NCBI GenBank assembly: GCA_029063275.1
Contig: JAIDOO010000152.1
Span: 1 to 9,046 of the forward strand
Length of the DNA stretch: 9,046 nt
Direction: 5' to 3'
DNA from: Clostridia bacterium
Lineage (GTDB): Bacteria > Bacillota > Clostridia > Christensenellales > Borkfalkiaceae
Shown: piece by piece, positions 1-4,431 of the stretch
How positions within the stretch are numbered: the stretch's first letter is position 1
How the letters are laid out: every line of letters starts with the position of its first letter
Program-made: the position numbers and the translations under genes
The notes under the pieces: generated by a model
Seen by the model: only the letters and a program-made list of their open reading frames with translations
What the model was told of the DNA's origin: nothing
The model's database searches: none

Positions 1-1310
1 AACGCGATATTTTCGCGTATCGTTCCGTTGAACAGAAAAACATCCTGCTGGACTATGCCGATATTTTTCCTCAGCGCCTGCCTGTCAAGGGTGCGTATAT
101 CGTAGCCGTCCACCGTAATTTGTCCGCCGTCGATTTCGTAAAAGCGGGGGATAAGGTGGCAGATAGTGGTCTTGCCGCCGCCCGACGGTCCCACCAGCGC
201 TATGGTTTTACCTGCGGGGATTTTCATTGAAAAGTTTTCAATAACCTTTGCCGCGCCGTCCTCTTTTTTGTAGCCGAATGTTACGTTTTTAAACTCGATA
301 TCCCCGTTAAGTTTTTCTATCTTCACCGCGTTTGCACATTCCTCTTCGGGCGGGATATCCATAATTTCGCAAAACCGTTTGAAGCCCGTTGTGCCTTCCT
401 GAATCTGGTCGTAAATAGTAGTCAGCGTTCTTACGGGGGTAATAAGGGTTGTGATATACAGCACAAACGCAAAAAACTCGCCCGCGTCGATTTTTCCGTA
501 GTAAAAGAAAAGTCCGCCCGCCAACAATACCGCAAAGTACAAAAAGTCCATAAAAAAGTTCATTGACGAGTGGAACTCGCCCATAACTTTGTACTGCTTG
601 CTTTTTGCCGAAACGTAGTCCCTGTTGCCTTTTTCGAATTTTTCGCGCTCGTGTTCGGACGCGGTGTACGCGCGCGATACGCGCACGCCCGAAACCGCGC
701 TTTCGATATCGGCGTTGATTTCGCCCTGCACCACGCGCACGCGTTTGTAAACGTTGCGCATACGCCGCCTTATAAGCAGGGCAAAAATAACGATAAGCGG
801 AATACACGCAAACACAATGAGCGCCAGATATACGTTGATGAGCGACAGAAGAGTAAACGCGCCGATTATGGTAATCAGCGACAAAAAAACGTCCTCGGGT
901 CCGTGGTGGGCGAGCTCTGAAATTTCAAACAGGTCGTTGGTCATACGGCTCATAATTACGCCCGTTTTGTTGTCGTCGAAGTACGAAAAGGGCAGCTTTT
1001 GCAAATGCCCGAAAAGCTCGCTGCGCATATCCGCCTGCATTCTCACGCCGACGACGTGCCCCCAGTATTGCAGAAAATAATTCAGCCCCGCCTTGATAAC
1101 GTAAAGCGCAAGCAAAGCGCCCGCGCCCGCCAGCAGTAAATACAACAGACGGTTGGGGACGTAGTCGTTTATAATCTGCTTGGTGAGGTAGGGATATGCG
1201 AGGTTGAATACCGAAATTACGAACGCACAGCACATATCCAGCGCAAACAACTTGGCGTGCGGTTTATAGTAGCGGACAAACCGCTTTAAAAGTCCTTTTT
1301 TCTTTTCCAT
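1..1310 (-). CDS. ABC exporter half-transporter (permease fused to ATPase), C-terminus cut by window edge
   Basis: The frame is open from an ATG at 1310 to the left edge and shows 436 residues. It is a type IV (MsbA/MdlB/YheI-like) ABC exporter that would sit in the cytoplasmic membrane and work as a dimer. Hydrophobic segments lie near residues 21-42, 55-80, 141-182 (two spans) and 252-300 (two spans), giving the usual six. The nucleotide-binding domain starts near residue 337, with an A-loop tyrosine near 347, Walker A GPSGGGKTT at 374-382 and the Q-loop glutamines 421-422 in GIVQQDVFLFNGTIREN. The signature motif, Walker B and H-loop lie beyond the edge. The start is supported by a TAAGGA Shine-Dalgarno that includes the rsmI stop codon; the gap to rsmI is 7 bp, so the two are co-transcribed. 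The substrate (drug, lipid or peptide) cannot be told from sequence. Apparent open frames on this strand at 307-807 and 925-1233 are shadows. Confidence 0.95.
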   Translation of the reverse strand, partial: MEKKKGLLKRFVRYYKPHAKLFALDMCCAFVISVFNLAYPYLTKQIINDYVPNRLLYLLLAGAGALLALYVIKAGLNYFLQYWGHVVGVRMQADMRSELFGHLQKLPFSYFDDNKTGVIMSRMTNDLFEISELAHHGPEDVFLSLITIIGAFTLLSLINVYLALIVFACIPLIVIFALLIRRRMRNVYKRVRVVQGEINADIESAVSGVRVSRAYTASEHEREKFEKGNRDYVSAKSKQYKVMGEFHSSMNFFMDFLYFAVLLAGGLFFYYGKIDAGEFFAFVLYITTLITPVRTLTTIYDQIQEGTTGFKRFCEIMDIPPEEECANAVKIEKLNGDIEFKNVTFGYKKEDGAAKVIENFSMKIPAGKTIALVGPSGGGKTTICHLIPRFYEIDGGQITVDGYDIRTLDRQALRKNIGIVQQDVFLFNGTIRENIA

Positions 1311-1317
1311 ATTTTCC

Positions 1318-2121
1318 TTATAAATCGATTGAGTGTTTATACATTTCGGATTTGGATATTCCCCTGTCCCTGGCGGCTTGTTTTACTGCGTCCTTTTTGT
1401 CCATTCCCTCCGCCATATATCGGGCTATATGCTCTTTTTCCGAAAGCGAGCAAAGGGGATTTTCCGCTTCGCTTGCACCCCCGACTACTATAACATACTC
1501 GCCGCGCTTTTCGCCCTGCAAGCCCTGCGACAAATTAAAGTGTAATGCTTCCTCGTGAAGCTTTGTAATCTCGCGTACGGCGCAGGCTTTGCGTTCGCCG
1601 AAAACCGAATACATAGCGGATATGTCGCGGTCAACGTCCTGCGGAGCGGAATGAAAGCAAAGGGTGGTATCCAGATTTTTATACCTTTCCAAAACGGTCT
1701 TTTTTTCGCCCGCCTTGTCGGGCAAAAACCCGATAAACGTAAATCTGTCCGCAGGCAATGCCGAAAGGATAAGCGCGGACAAAAACGCGTTCGCTCCCGG
1801 CACGACGGTGTATTCTACGCCCGCTTTTTTCAGTTCGGCGCACAATATGTTGCCGGGATCGGATATTACCGGCATACCCGCGTCCGAAATCACCGCAATA
1901 TTTTTGCCCTCTTTTGCTGAAGCGATAATTTTTTCCGCCGCGCTTTTTTCGTTGAATTTATGGCAGGAGTACAGCGGTTTTTTAATTTCGTACGCGCTTA
2001 AAAGTTTAAGCGAATGGCGGGTATCCTCGCAGTAAATTTCGTCTGCGCCGCGCAAAGTTTCCACCGCGCGGAAAGTTATATCTTTAAGGTTGCCGATAGG
2101 CGTAGCGACCATATATACCAT
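1318..2121 (-). CDS. rsmI: 16S rRNA (cytidine-1402 2'-O)-methyltransferase RsmI
   Basis: 267 residues, the usual family size is about 275-290. RsmI uses SAM to add the 2'-O-methyl group to C1402 of 16S rRNA in the decoding centre. Tetrapyrrole-methylase-fold motifs are in order: VATPIGNLKD at 5-14, CEDTRH at 31-36, ISDAGMPVISDPG at 78-90, VVPGA at 106-110, and GEYVIVVGG near 207-215. The segment normally reading YESPHR is CFHSAPQDV here (155-163), a divergence in an otherwise standard protein. The ATG at 2121 follows the stop of the upstream methyltransferase gene by 3 bp, and a GAGGA ribosome-binding site lies inside the end of that gene, so translation is probably coupled. In B. subtilis rsmI (yabC) also lies just downstream of yabB, though there yazA intervenes. 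No yazA-like GIY-YIG gene is present here. Confidence 0.96.
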   Translation of the reverse strand: MVYMVATPIGNLKDITFRAVETLRGADEIYCEDTRHSLKLLSAYEIKKPLYSCHKFNEKSAAEKIIASAKEGKNIAVISDAGMPVISDPGNILCAELKKAGVEYTVVPGANAFLSALILSALPADRFTFIGFLPDKAGEKKTVLERYKNLDTTLCFHSAPQDVDRDISAMYSVFGERKACAVREITKLHEEALHFNLSQGLQGEKRGEYVIVVGGASEAENPLCSLSEKEHIARYMAEGMDKKDAVKQAARDRGISKSEMYKHSIDL

Positions 2122-2124
2122 AGT

Positions 2125-2805
2125 TTAGTCCTCTTTTTTATTGATAAGCGTATTCATAATTTCGGTTGCGGGCTTACCGCCCTTGACCGCTTCCGCCATA
2201 ACGAGATAGGGCGCGGCGCCCTCTTTTCCCGCGACGAATTGAAGCCGTTTTACTTCAAGATTTTTTGCCTTTAACGTGTAGACGAGTTCAGCCGTTCTGT
2301 CGGCGCGGTTTATTATTGCAAGCCGTCCGCCGAATTTCAGTTTACGGAAAGCGGCTTCCGCGATTTCGGGCAGGGTCAAAGTAATCTCCTTACGGCACAC
2401 CGCTTTTTCGAAGCTGGCGTTTTCAAACCCCGAACGCTCGTAAGGGGGGTTGCAGAGAATGAGCGAAAATTTATCGTCGTAGCTCTTAGGAATATCCTGC
2501 AATCTGCAATTTACCACCTCGCAGTCAAAGCCGTTAAGCTTTGCCGATCTCTCGGATATATCCGCAAGCGAAGTCTGCATTTCAAATAAAGTCAGGCTTG
2601 CGATTTTAGGGTTAAGGCATAAAAAATGAAAGCCCACAACCCCGCTGCCCGAGCAGAAATCGGCAACGTTGTCGCCGACCTTTGCTCGCGCAAATTTCGA
2701 AAGCAGAATACTGTCGGAAGTAAATCTGTAAAGCGCGGTGTTCTGGATTATTTTTTTATCCTCAAAAAACTCTTCTAAAACTTCGTCCTTGTTAAGGTTA
2801 TACAT
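2125..2805 (-). CDS. TrmN6/YabB-like tRNA(adenine-N6) methyltransferase
   Basis: 226 residues of a class I SAM-dependent N6-adenine methyltransferase of the YabB/YfiC (TrmN6, tRNA1(Val) A37) group. SAM-binding motif I is VADFCSGSGVVGF at 47-59, and the catalytic motif IV NPPY is at 119-122. The N-terminal KKIIQNTALYRFTSDSILLSKFA (18-40) matches the family pattern, in which IIQN is followed by RF-S-DS-LL--FA. This fixes the N-terminus near the ATG at 2805, and no other in-frame start lies close by. The gene is first in a unit with rsmI and the ABC exporter. A strong promoter sits directly upstream, with its -10 box only 7 bp from the ATG, so the transcript may be nearly leaderless; no Shine-Dalgarno sequence is visible. 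The exact tRNA substrate in this organism is inferred from family and context, not proven. Confidence 0.9.
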   Translation of the reverse strand: MYNLNKDEVLEEFFEDKKIIQNTALYRFTSDSILLSKFARAKVGDNVADFCSGSGVVGFHFLCLNPKIASLTLFEMQTSLADISERSAKLNGFDCEVVNCRLQDIPKSYDDKFSLILCNPPYERSGFENASFEKAVCRKEITLTLPEIAEAAFRKLKFGGRLAIINRADRTAELVYTLKAKNLEVKRLQFVAGKEGAAPYLVMAEAVKGGKPATEIMNTLINKKED

Positions 2806-2812
2806 ACGGTAA

Positions 2813-2841
2813 ATTATACAGCAATAAAATTATTTGGTCAA
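2813..2841 (-). promoter_or_regulatory. Sigma-A-type promoter for trmN6-like/rsmI/ABC unit
   Basis: On the minus strand TTGACC (2836-2841) and a perfect TATAAT (2813-2818) are separated by exactly 17 bp. A second, perfect TTGACA lies 12 bp farther upstream (2848-2853) but pairs only with a poor -10 (TTTTAT at 18 bp). The predicted start site falls at about 2806, next to or at the ATG at 2805, which implies a leaderless or near-leaderless mRNA. The fit to consensus is seen; activity is inferred. Confidence 0.75.
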
Positions 2842-2859
2842 CTTTATTGTCAATCTGTA

Positions 2860-2903
2860 AGTTGCGCCGACTTGTTTGCACTTATCAATCGAAGCCTGTC
2901 AAC
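2860..2903 (+). repeat. Possible degenerate copy of the 62-67 bp repeat family
   Basis: This stretch contains TTGCG, then CTTG-TTG, then ACTTATCA and ATC in the same order as the body of the repeat unit at 3503-3537. It also shares ACTTGTTTG with the units near 3827-3836. It lacks the leading palindrome. If real, repeat copies flank the RNA and small gene on both sides. The match is by eye, is gapped, and could be chance in AT-rich DNA. Confidence 0.3.
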
Positions 2904-2923
2904 GCTCTGTCGAAATATGTCAA
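2897..2923 (-). promoter_or_regulatory. Three phased TTGACA-like hexamers, possible regulator site
   Basis: On the minus strand TTGACA (2918-2923), TCGACA (2908-2913) and TTGACA (2897-2902) recur with start-to-start steps of 10 and 11 bp, one helical turn. Direct hexamers at this spacing are the arrangement bound by OmpR/PhoB-family response regulators (B. subtilis PhoP boxes are an example). The site lies between the two divergent promoters, about 90-115 bp upstream of the minus-strand start site and 70-95 bp upstream of the plus-strand one. No regulator is encoded in the window. The repetition is seen; the role is inference. Confidence 0.35.
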
Positions 2924-2957
2924 ATTATGTTTTGCCGAATTTTTTTGACAAAATTAT

Positions 2958-2986
2958 TTGTAATTTTTATTTTGCTGTGTTATAGT
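2958..2986 (+). promoter_or_regulatory. Extended -10 promoter for the structured RNA
   Basis: TTGTAA (2958-2963) and TATAGT (2981-2986) have a 17-bp spacer. The -10 is preceded by TG one base away (TGTTATAGT, 2978-2986), giving an extended -10 box. The predicted start site is about 2992-2994, exactly the first base of the long hairpin at 2993. This coincidence supports both the promoter and the RNA boundary. A perfect TTGACA at 2945-2950 is also present but has only a 4/6 -10 (TATTTT) at 17 bp. Confidence 0.7.
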
Positions 2987-2992
2987 GTAGAC

Positions 2993-3146
2993 GTCAGTAC
3001 AACTGAATATTGAATAAATTTATAAGGGGGCGTATTCTACGTGGAATATGCGCTTAGCCTCTTGCTTAAATTTATTCAAGAGTTGTACTGACATACAAGA
3101 AGCGCATATCCGGAGTGTGCTTCTTTGAGGCACACTTTATTTTTTT
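2993..3146 (+). ncRNA. Structured leader RNA, riboswitch-like, class unknown
   Basis: Bases 2993-3092 fold into one long rod. The helices are 12 bp GTCAGTACAACT/AGTTGTACTGAC (2993-3004 with 3081-3092), 13 bp (3010-3022 with 3067-3079), 6 bp AAGGGG/CCTCTT (3024-3029 with 3058-3063) and 8 bp GCGTATTC/GAATATGC (3030-3037 with 3044-3051, one G-U), with a 6-nt apical loop. Bases outside the rod then compete. ATATGCGCTT (3046-3055) is perfectly complementary to AAGCGCATAT (3100-3109), which would form a pseudoknot or alternative fold. AAGAAGCGCA (3097-3106) pairs with TGTGCTTCTT (3116-3125), one G-U, as an antiterminator. AGTGTGC (3114-3120) pairs with GCACACT (3130-3136), followed by a T-run, as a terminator. 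The next gene starts 13 nt after the T-run. Mutually exclusive helices ending at a terminator upstream of a gene are the hallmark of a cis-regulatory leader. The ligand or trigger is unknown, and I do not recognise the consensus of any known riboswitch. A free-standing small RNA is the alternative. Confidence 0.7.
3114..3146 (+). terminator. Intrinsic terminator (attenuator) ending the structured RNA
   Basis: AGTGTGC/GCACACT is a perfect 7-bp stem with a 9-nt loop, followed by a T-rich tract at 3136-3146 (TTTATTTTTTT). It lies between the RNA's promoter and the 105-residue gene, so it would block that gene unless the competing helix 3097-3106/3116-3125 forms. Confidence 0.75.
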
Positions 3147-3158
3147 ATGGAGGGAATT

Positions 3159-3476
3159 ATGAAGTACGATGTTGAAAACCTGTTAAAGATAAGGGAGGAT
3201 AATATTTTGTTAAAATGTTGCTCGGGCGTGGGATTGAGCAATACTATCGTTAAAGCTATCAATATTAAGCGCGAGCTTGAAAAAATTGACGAGGTTTTGC
3301 TTTCGCCCTCGCGCACGGAATCGGATATTATGACCCATGCCGGGCTTGTAAAGGAATACGGCGAAAACCGCAAAAGGCAGATTGCGATTTTGGACAAGTC
3401 AAAGGATTTGCTGAGCGATATTGCGGTTAAACTTGAAAAGGATTATGAAGAAACGGTCAAAATAATAAAGGGCTGA
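3159..3476 (+). CDS. Small helical protein of unknown function, 105 aa
   Basis: I do not recognise this protein. The ATG at 3159 is preferred because GGAGGG (3149-3154) precedes it by 4-5 nt; an in-frame ATG at 3147 overlaps that ribosome-binding site and has none of its own. The protein is charged and probably mostly alpha-helical. There is a run KAINIKRELEKIDEVLLSPSR near residues 32-52, and a lysine/glutamate-rich C-terminus (about 80-105) that could form a coiled coil. A pair of cysteines (CC at 19-20) lies in the N-terminal third, and no signal peptide or membrane span is seen. It is the only plus-strand gene in the window and sits alone between a structured leader RNA and palindromic repeats, which start one base after its stop codon. 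Its transcription is probably set by the upstream attenuator. A toxin, a small regulator or a mobile-element accessory protein are all possible; nothing in the sequence decides. Confidence 0.72.
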   Translation: MKYDVENLLKIREDNILLKCCSGVGLSNTIVKAINIKRELEKIDEVLLSPSRTESDIMTHAGLVKEYGENRKRQIAILDKSKDLLSDIAVKLEKDYEETVKIIKG

Positions 3477-3606
3477 CAGGCTATGCCTGTTCCGTATCTT
3501 TATTACTTGCGTTCTTGATTGACTTATCACTAATCAAACAGGCTATACCTGCTTCATATCTTTATTTTAGCCTTATTGTCATTTCGGGCATAGCCTGGAA
3601 ATGACC
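3477..3606 (+). repeat. Repeat array 1: two palindrome-headed units
   Basis: Unit A starts with CAGGCTATGCCTG (3477-3489) and unit B with CAGGCTATACCTG (3539-3551), 62 bp apart. Each is followed by a conserved body, CRTATCTTTATT. Unit A also has the internal arms TTGATT/AATCAA. Unit B diverges after TATCTTTATTTTA and ends in the hairpin GTCATTTC/GAAATGAC (3578-3585 with 3598-3605, 12-nt loop). The loop of that hairpin, GGGCATAGCCTG, resembles the leading palindrome. The last 21 bases of B (3582-3602) match 4032-4052 at the end of array 2 in 18 of 21 positions, so both arrays appear to share an end sequence. No gene is seen. Confidence 0.8.
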
Positions 3607-3608
3607 TT

Positions 3609-3798
3609 GGAACGGAAGCGCGATACAGCCTTCCTTGGGACAGGCTTGCCTGCGAGGGCAAGACGGACTATAATGCAAAAGTTTATCTATGACCACGAAC
3701 TCTCTTAGCTTTTGCGTACTGAAGAAGAATGTAATTTTTATGTCCGTCCTTTTTTACAGGACAGAATCCCAGGGAAGCCTGTATCGCGCAAGCGTTCC
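3609..3798. repeat. 190-bp element bounded by 32-bp imperfect inverted repeats
   Basis: The left arm 3609-3640 and right arm 3767-3798 are complementary at 27 of 32 positions, including GCGCGATACAG/CTGTATCGCGC and GGAACG/CGTTCC. Nested inside are GACGGAC/GTCCGTC (3662-3668 with 3742-3748), GCAAAAG/CTTTTGC (3675-3681 with 3709-3715) and a small hairpin CTTGCC/GGCAAG (3645-3650 with 3657-3662). GTCCGTC is followed by CTTTTTT, which gives a terminator-like end on the plus strand. The right arm merges with the first palindrome of array 2 (3789-3803). This could be a MITE-like foldback element inserted between arrays, or the gene of a structured RNA. No open frame is convincing. Target-site duplications are not obvious. 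Confidence 0.65.
3646..3674 (+). promoter_or_regulatory. Possible promoter inside the inverted-repeat element
   Basis: TTGCCT (3646-3651) and a perfect TATAAT (3669-3674) are separated by 17 bp. The predicted start is near 3681. A transcript from here would run into GTCCGTCCTTTTTT (3742-3755) after about 70 nt. The -35 match is 4/6, and the -10 lies within a potential stem, so this is tentative. Confidence 0.35.
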
Positions 3799-4055
3799 GC
3801 TTGACCGCGTATCTTAATTACTTGCGTACTTGTTTGGCTTTTCCACAGGTCAAACAAGCAATGCTTGCTCCGTATCTTAATTACTTGCGTACTTGTTTGG
3901 CTTTTCCGCAGGTCAAACCAAGCGTTCCGCTTGACCGCGTATCTTTATTACTTGCGTACTTATTTGGCTTTTCCACTGGTCAAACCAGGCGTTCCGCTTG
4001 ATAACGTATCTTTACTATATCCCCTAAGCCGTTTCGGACGTAGCCGGGAAATCTT
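3789..4055 (+). repeat. Repeat array 2: four palindrome-headed units
   Basis: The units begin with palindromes CAAGCGTTCCGCTTG (3789-3803), CAAGCAATGCTTG (3855-3867), CAAGCGTTCCGCTTG (3919-3933) and CAGGCGTTCCGCTTG (3986-4000), at steps of 66, 64 and 67 bp. The body reads CGTATCTTWATTACTTGCG, then TACTTRTTTGGCTTTTCC and ends near GGTCAAAC, with the internal arms TTGTTTG/CAAACAA. The fourth unit is truncated after CGTATCTTTA and ends with a segment (4032-4052) shared with array 1. Palindrome loops and arms vary together between units (CAGGC/GCCTG in array 1, CAAGC/GCTTG here), so base pairing is kept while sequence changes. Open frames across the array only encode the repeat and shift frame at the 64-, 66- and 67-bp steps, so it is not coding. 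Confidence 0.85.
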
Positions 4056-4094
4056 TATTTAGTTTTACCGCTTCGCAATAATGAATACGGATAA

Positions 4095-4129
4095 AAAAAT
4101 ATCCGCCCGTCAAACGGGCGGATATTTTT
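4095..4129. terminator. Strong bidirectional terminator
   Basis: A perfect 15-bp inverted repeat, AAAAATATCCGCCCG/CGGGCGGATATTTTT, flanks the 5-nt loop TCAAA. Its A- and T-runs make it work on either strand. It lies 13 bp beyond the stop of the ferredoxin gene on the minus strand and also ends any plus-strand transcript from the small gene and repeats. It therefore separates the two convergent units. Confidence 0.95.
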
Positions 4130-4142
4130 ATCTTAAATGAAA

Positions 4143-4313
4143 TTAGTCTGCGTGGATAGCGCCGGTGGGGCAAACGTCCTCGCATGCACCGCAATCGATG
4201 CAAACGTCGGGATCAACGACGTAGGTTTCTGCGCCCTCGGAAATTGCTTCAACGGGGCAGGTGCCTGCGCATGCGCCGCAGCTTACGCATTCGGAAGTAA
4301 TCGAATGTGCCAT
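4143..4313 (-). CDS. Clostridial-type 2[4Fe-4S] ferredoxin
   Basis: 56 residues, the standard size for the small low-potential clostridial ferredoxins that carry electrons between oxidoreductases (such as PFOR and hydrogenase) in the cytoplasm. The two cluster motifs are [12 protein letters not shown] (Cys 9, 12, 15, 19) and [12 protein letters not shown] (Cys 38, 41, 44, 48), so all eight ligands are present. The start is the ATG at 4313, preceded by GGAGG (4322-4326) with an 8-nt spacer; an in-frame TTG at 4328 would overlap that site and add five non-homologous residues. It has its own promoter and a strong terminator, so it is likely an independently and highly expressed single-gene unit despite following ricT on the same strand. 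Which enzyme it serves cannot be told. Confidence 0.97.
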   Translation of the reverse strand: MAHSITSECVSCGACAGTCPVEAISEGAETYVVDPDVCIDCGACEDVCPTGAIHAD

Positions 4314-4348
4314 TTTGTGTTCCTCCAAATTATTTTTAATACGTTATT

Positions 4349-4367
4349 TTTCAGACCCTGTCTGAAA
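4349..4367 (-). promoter_or_regulatory. Hairpin at the 5' end of the ferredoxin mRNA
   Basis: TTTCAGAC/GTCTGAAA forms an 8-bp perfect stem with a 3-nt loop, starting only a few bases after the predicted start site (about 4371). A stem at the extreme 5' end could stabilise the mRNA. As a palindrome overlapping the start region it could also be an operator. It has no T-run after it, so it is not a terminator. Confidence 0.5.
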
Positions 4368-4377
4368 TTATGCAAAA

Positions 4378-4406
4378 ATTATATCACAGATTTTTTTAAA
4401 TGTAAA
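4378..4406 (-). promoter_or_regulatory. Strong promoter for the ferredoxin gene
   Basis: TTTACA (4401-4406), a 17-bp spacer and TATAAT (4378-4383) preceded by TGA, that is TGATATAAT, an extended -10. This gives about a 58-nt 5' UTR before the ATG at 4313. It lies in the 118-bp gap after ricT, where no convincing terminator for ricT is seen. Confidence 0.8.
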
Positions 4407-4431
4407 GGGGGTTAGCCGAATTTTTTTACGG

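Noticed and set aside
307..1233. Arginine-rich minus-strand open frames at 307-807 and 925-1233
   Set aside because: They overlap the continuous ABC exporter frame, have arginine-rich low-quality composition and show no domain.
2993..3092. Integron attC-like recombination site or MITE with 12-bp terminal repeats
   Set aside because: The arm sequence lacks the attC core pattern (RYYYAAC/GTTRRRY). The hairpin continues with four helices and begins at a promoter start site, so an RNA explains it better.
2993..3146. 6S RNA
   Set aside because: A rod-like RNA of this size suggested it. But there is no large central bubble, the closing stem is not followed by a terminator tract, and the competing downstream helices point to a cis-acting leader.
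3147..3158. Upstream ATG for the 105-aa protein
   Set aside because: It overlaps the GGAGGG ribosome-binding site and has none of its own; the ATG at 3159 is correctly spaced.
2993..3476. Type III toxin-antitoxin locus (RNA, terminator, toxin)
   Set aside because: The order promoter-RNA-terminator-gene fits. However, the RNA is one long hairpin and not a tandem repeat of short motifs, and the 105-aa protein is smaller than ToxN/CptN/TenpN toxins and shows no recognisable similarity to them. Kept only as a weak alternative.
3477..4055. CRISPR array
   Set aside because: Nearly the whole 62-67 bp unit is conserved, so there are no unique spacers. The repeats are headed by 13-15 bp palindromes and no cas gene is present.
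3801..4062. Open frames across array 2 encoding a repeated peptide (YLNYLRT-LAFPQVK)
   Set aside because: They are translations of the DNA repeat. Unit steps of 64, 66 and 67 bp shift the frame between units, and there are no ribosome-binding sites.
4314..4328. TTG start extending the ferredoxin by five residues
   Set aside because: The extension is read from the Shine-Dalgarno sequence itself, and clostridial ferredoxins normally start at the position of the ATG at 4313.
4411..4431. Terminator after ricT
   Set aside because: Only a 3-bp CCG/CGG stem around an A/T-rich loop is present, too weak to call.
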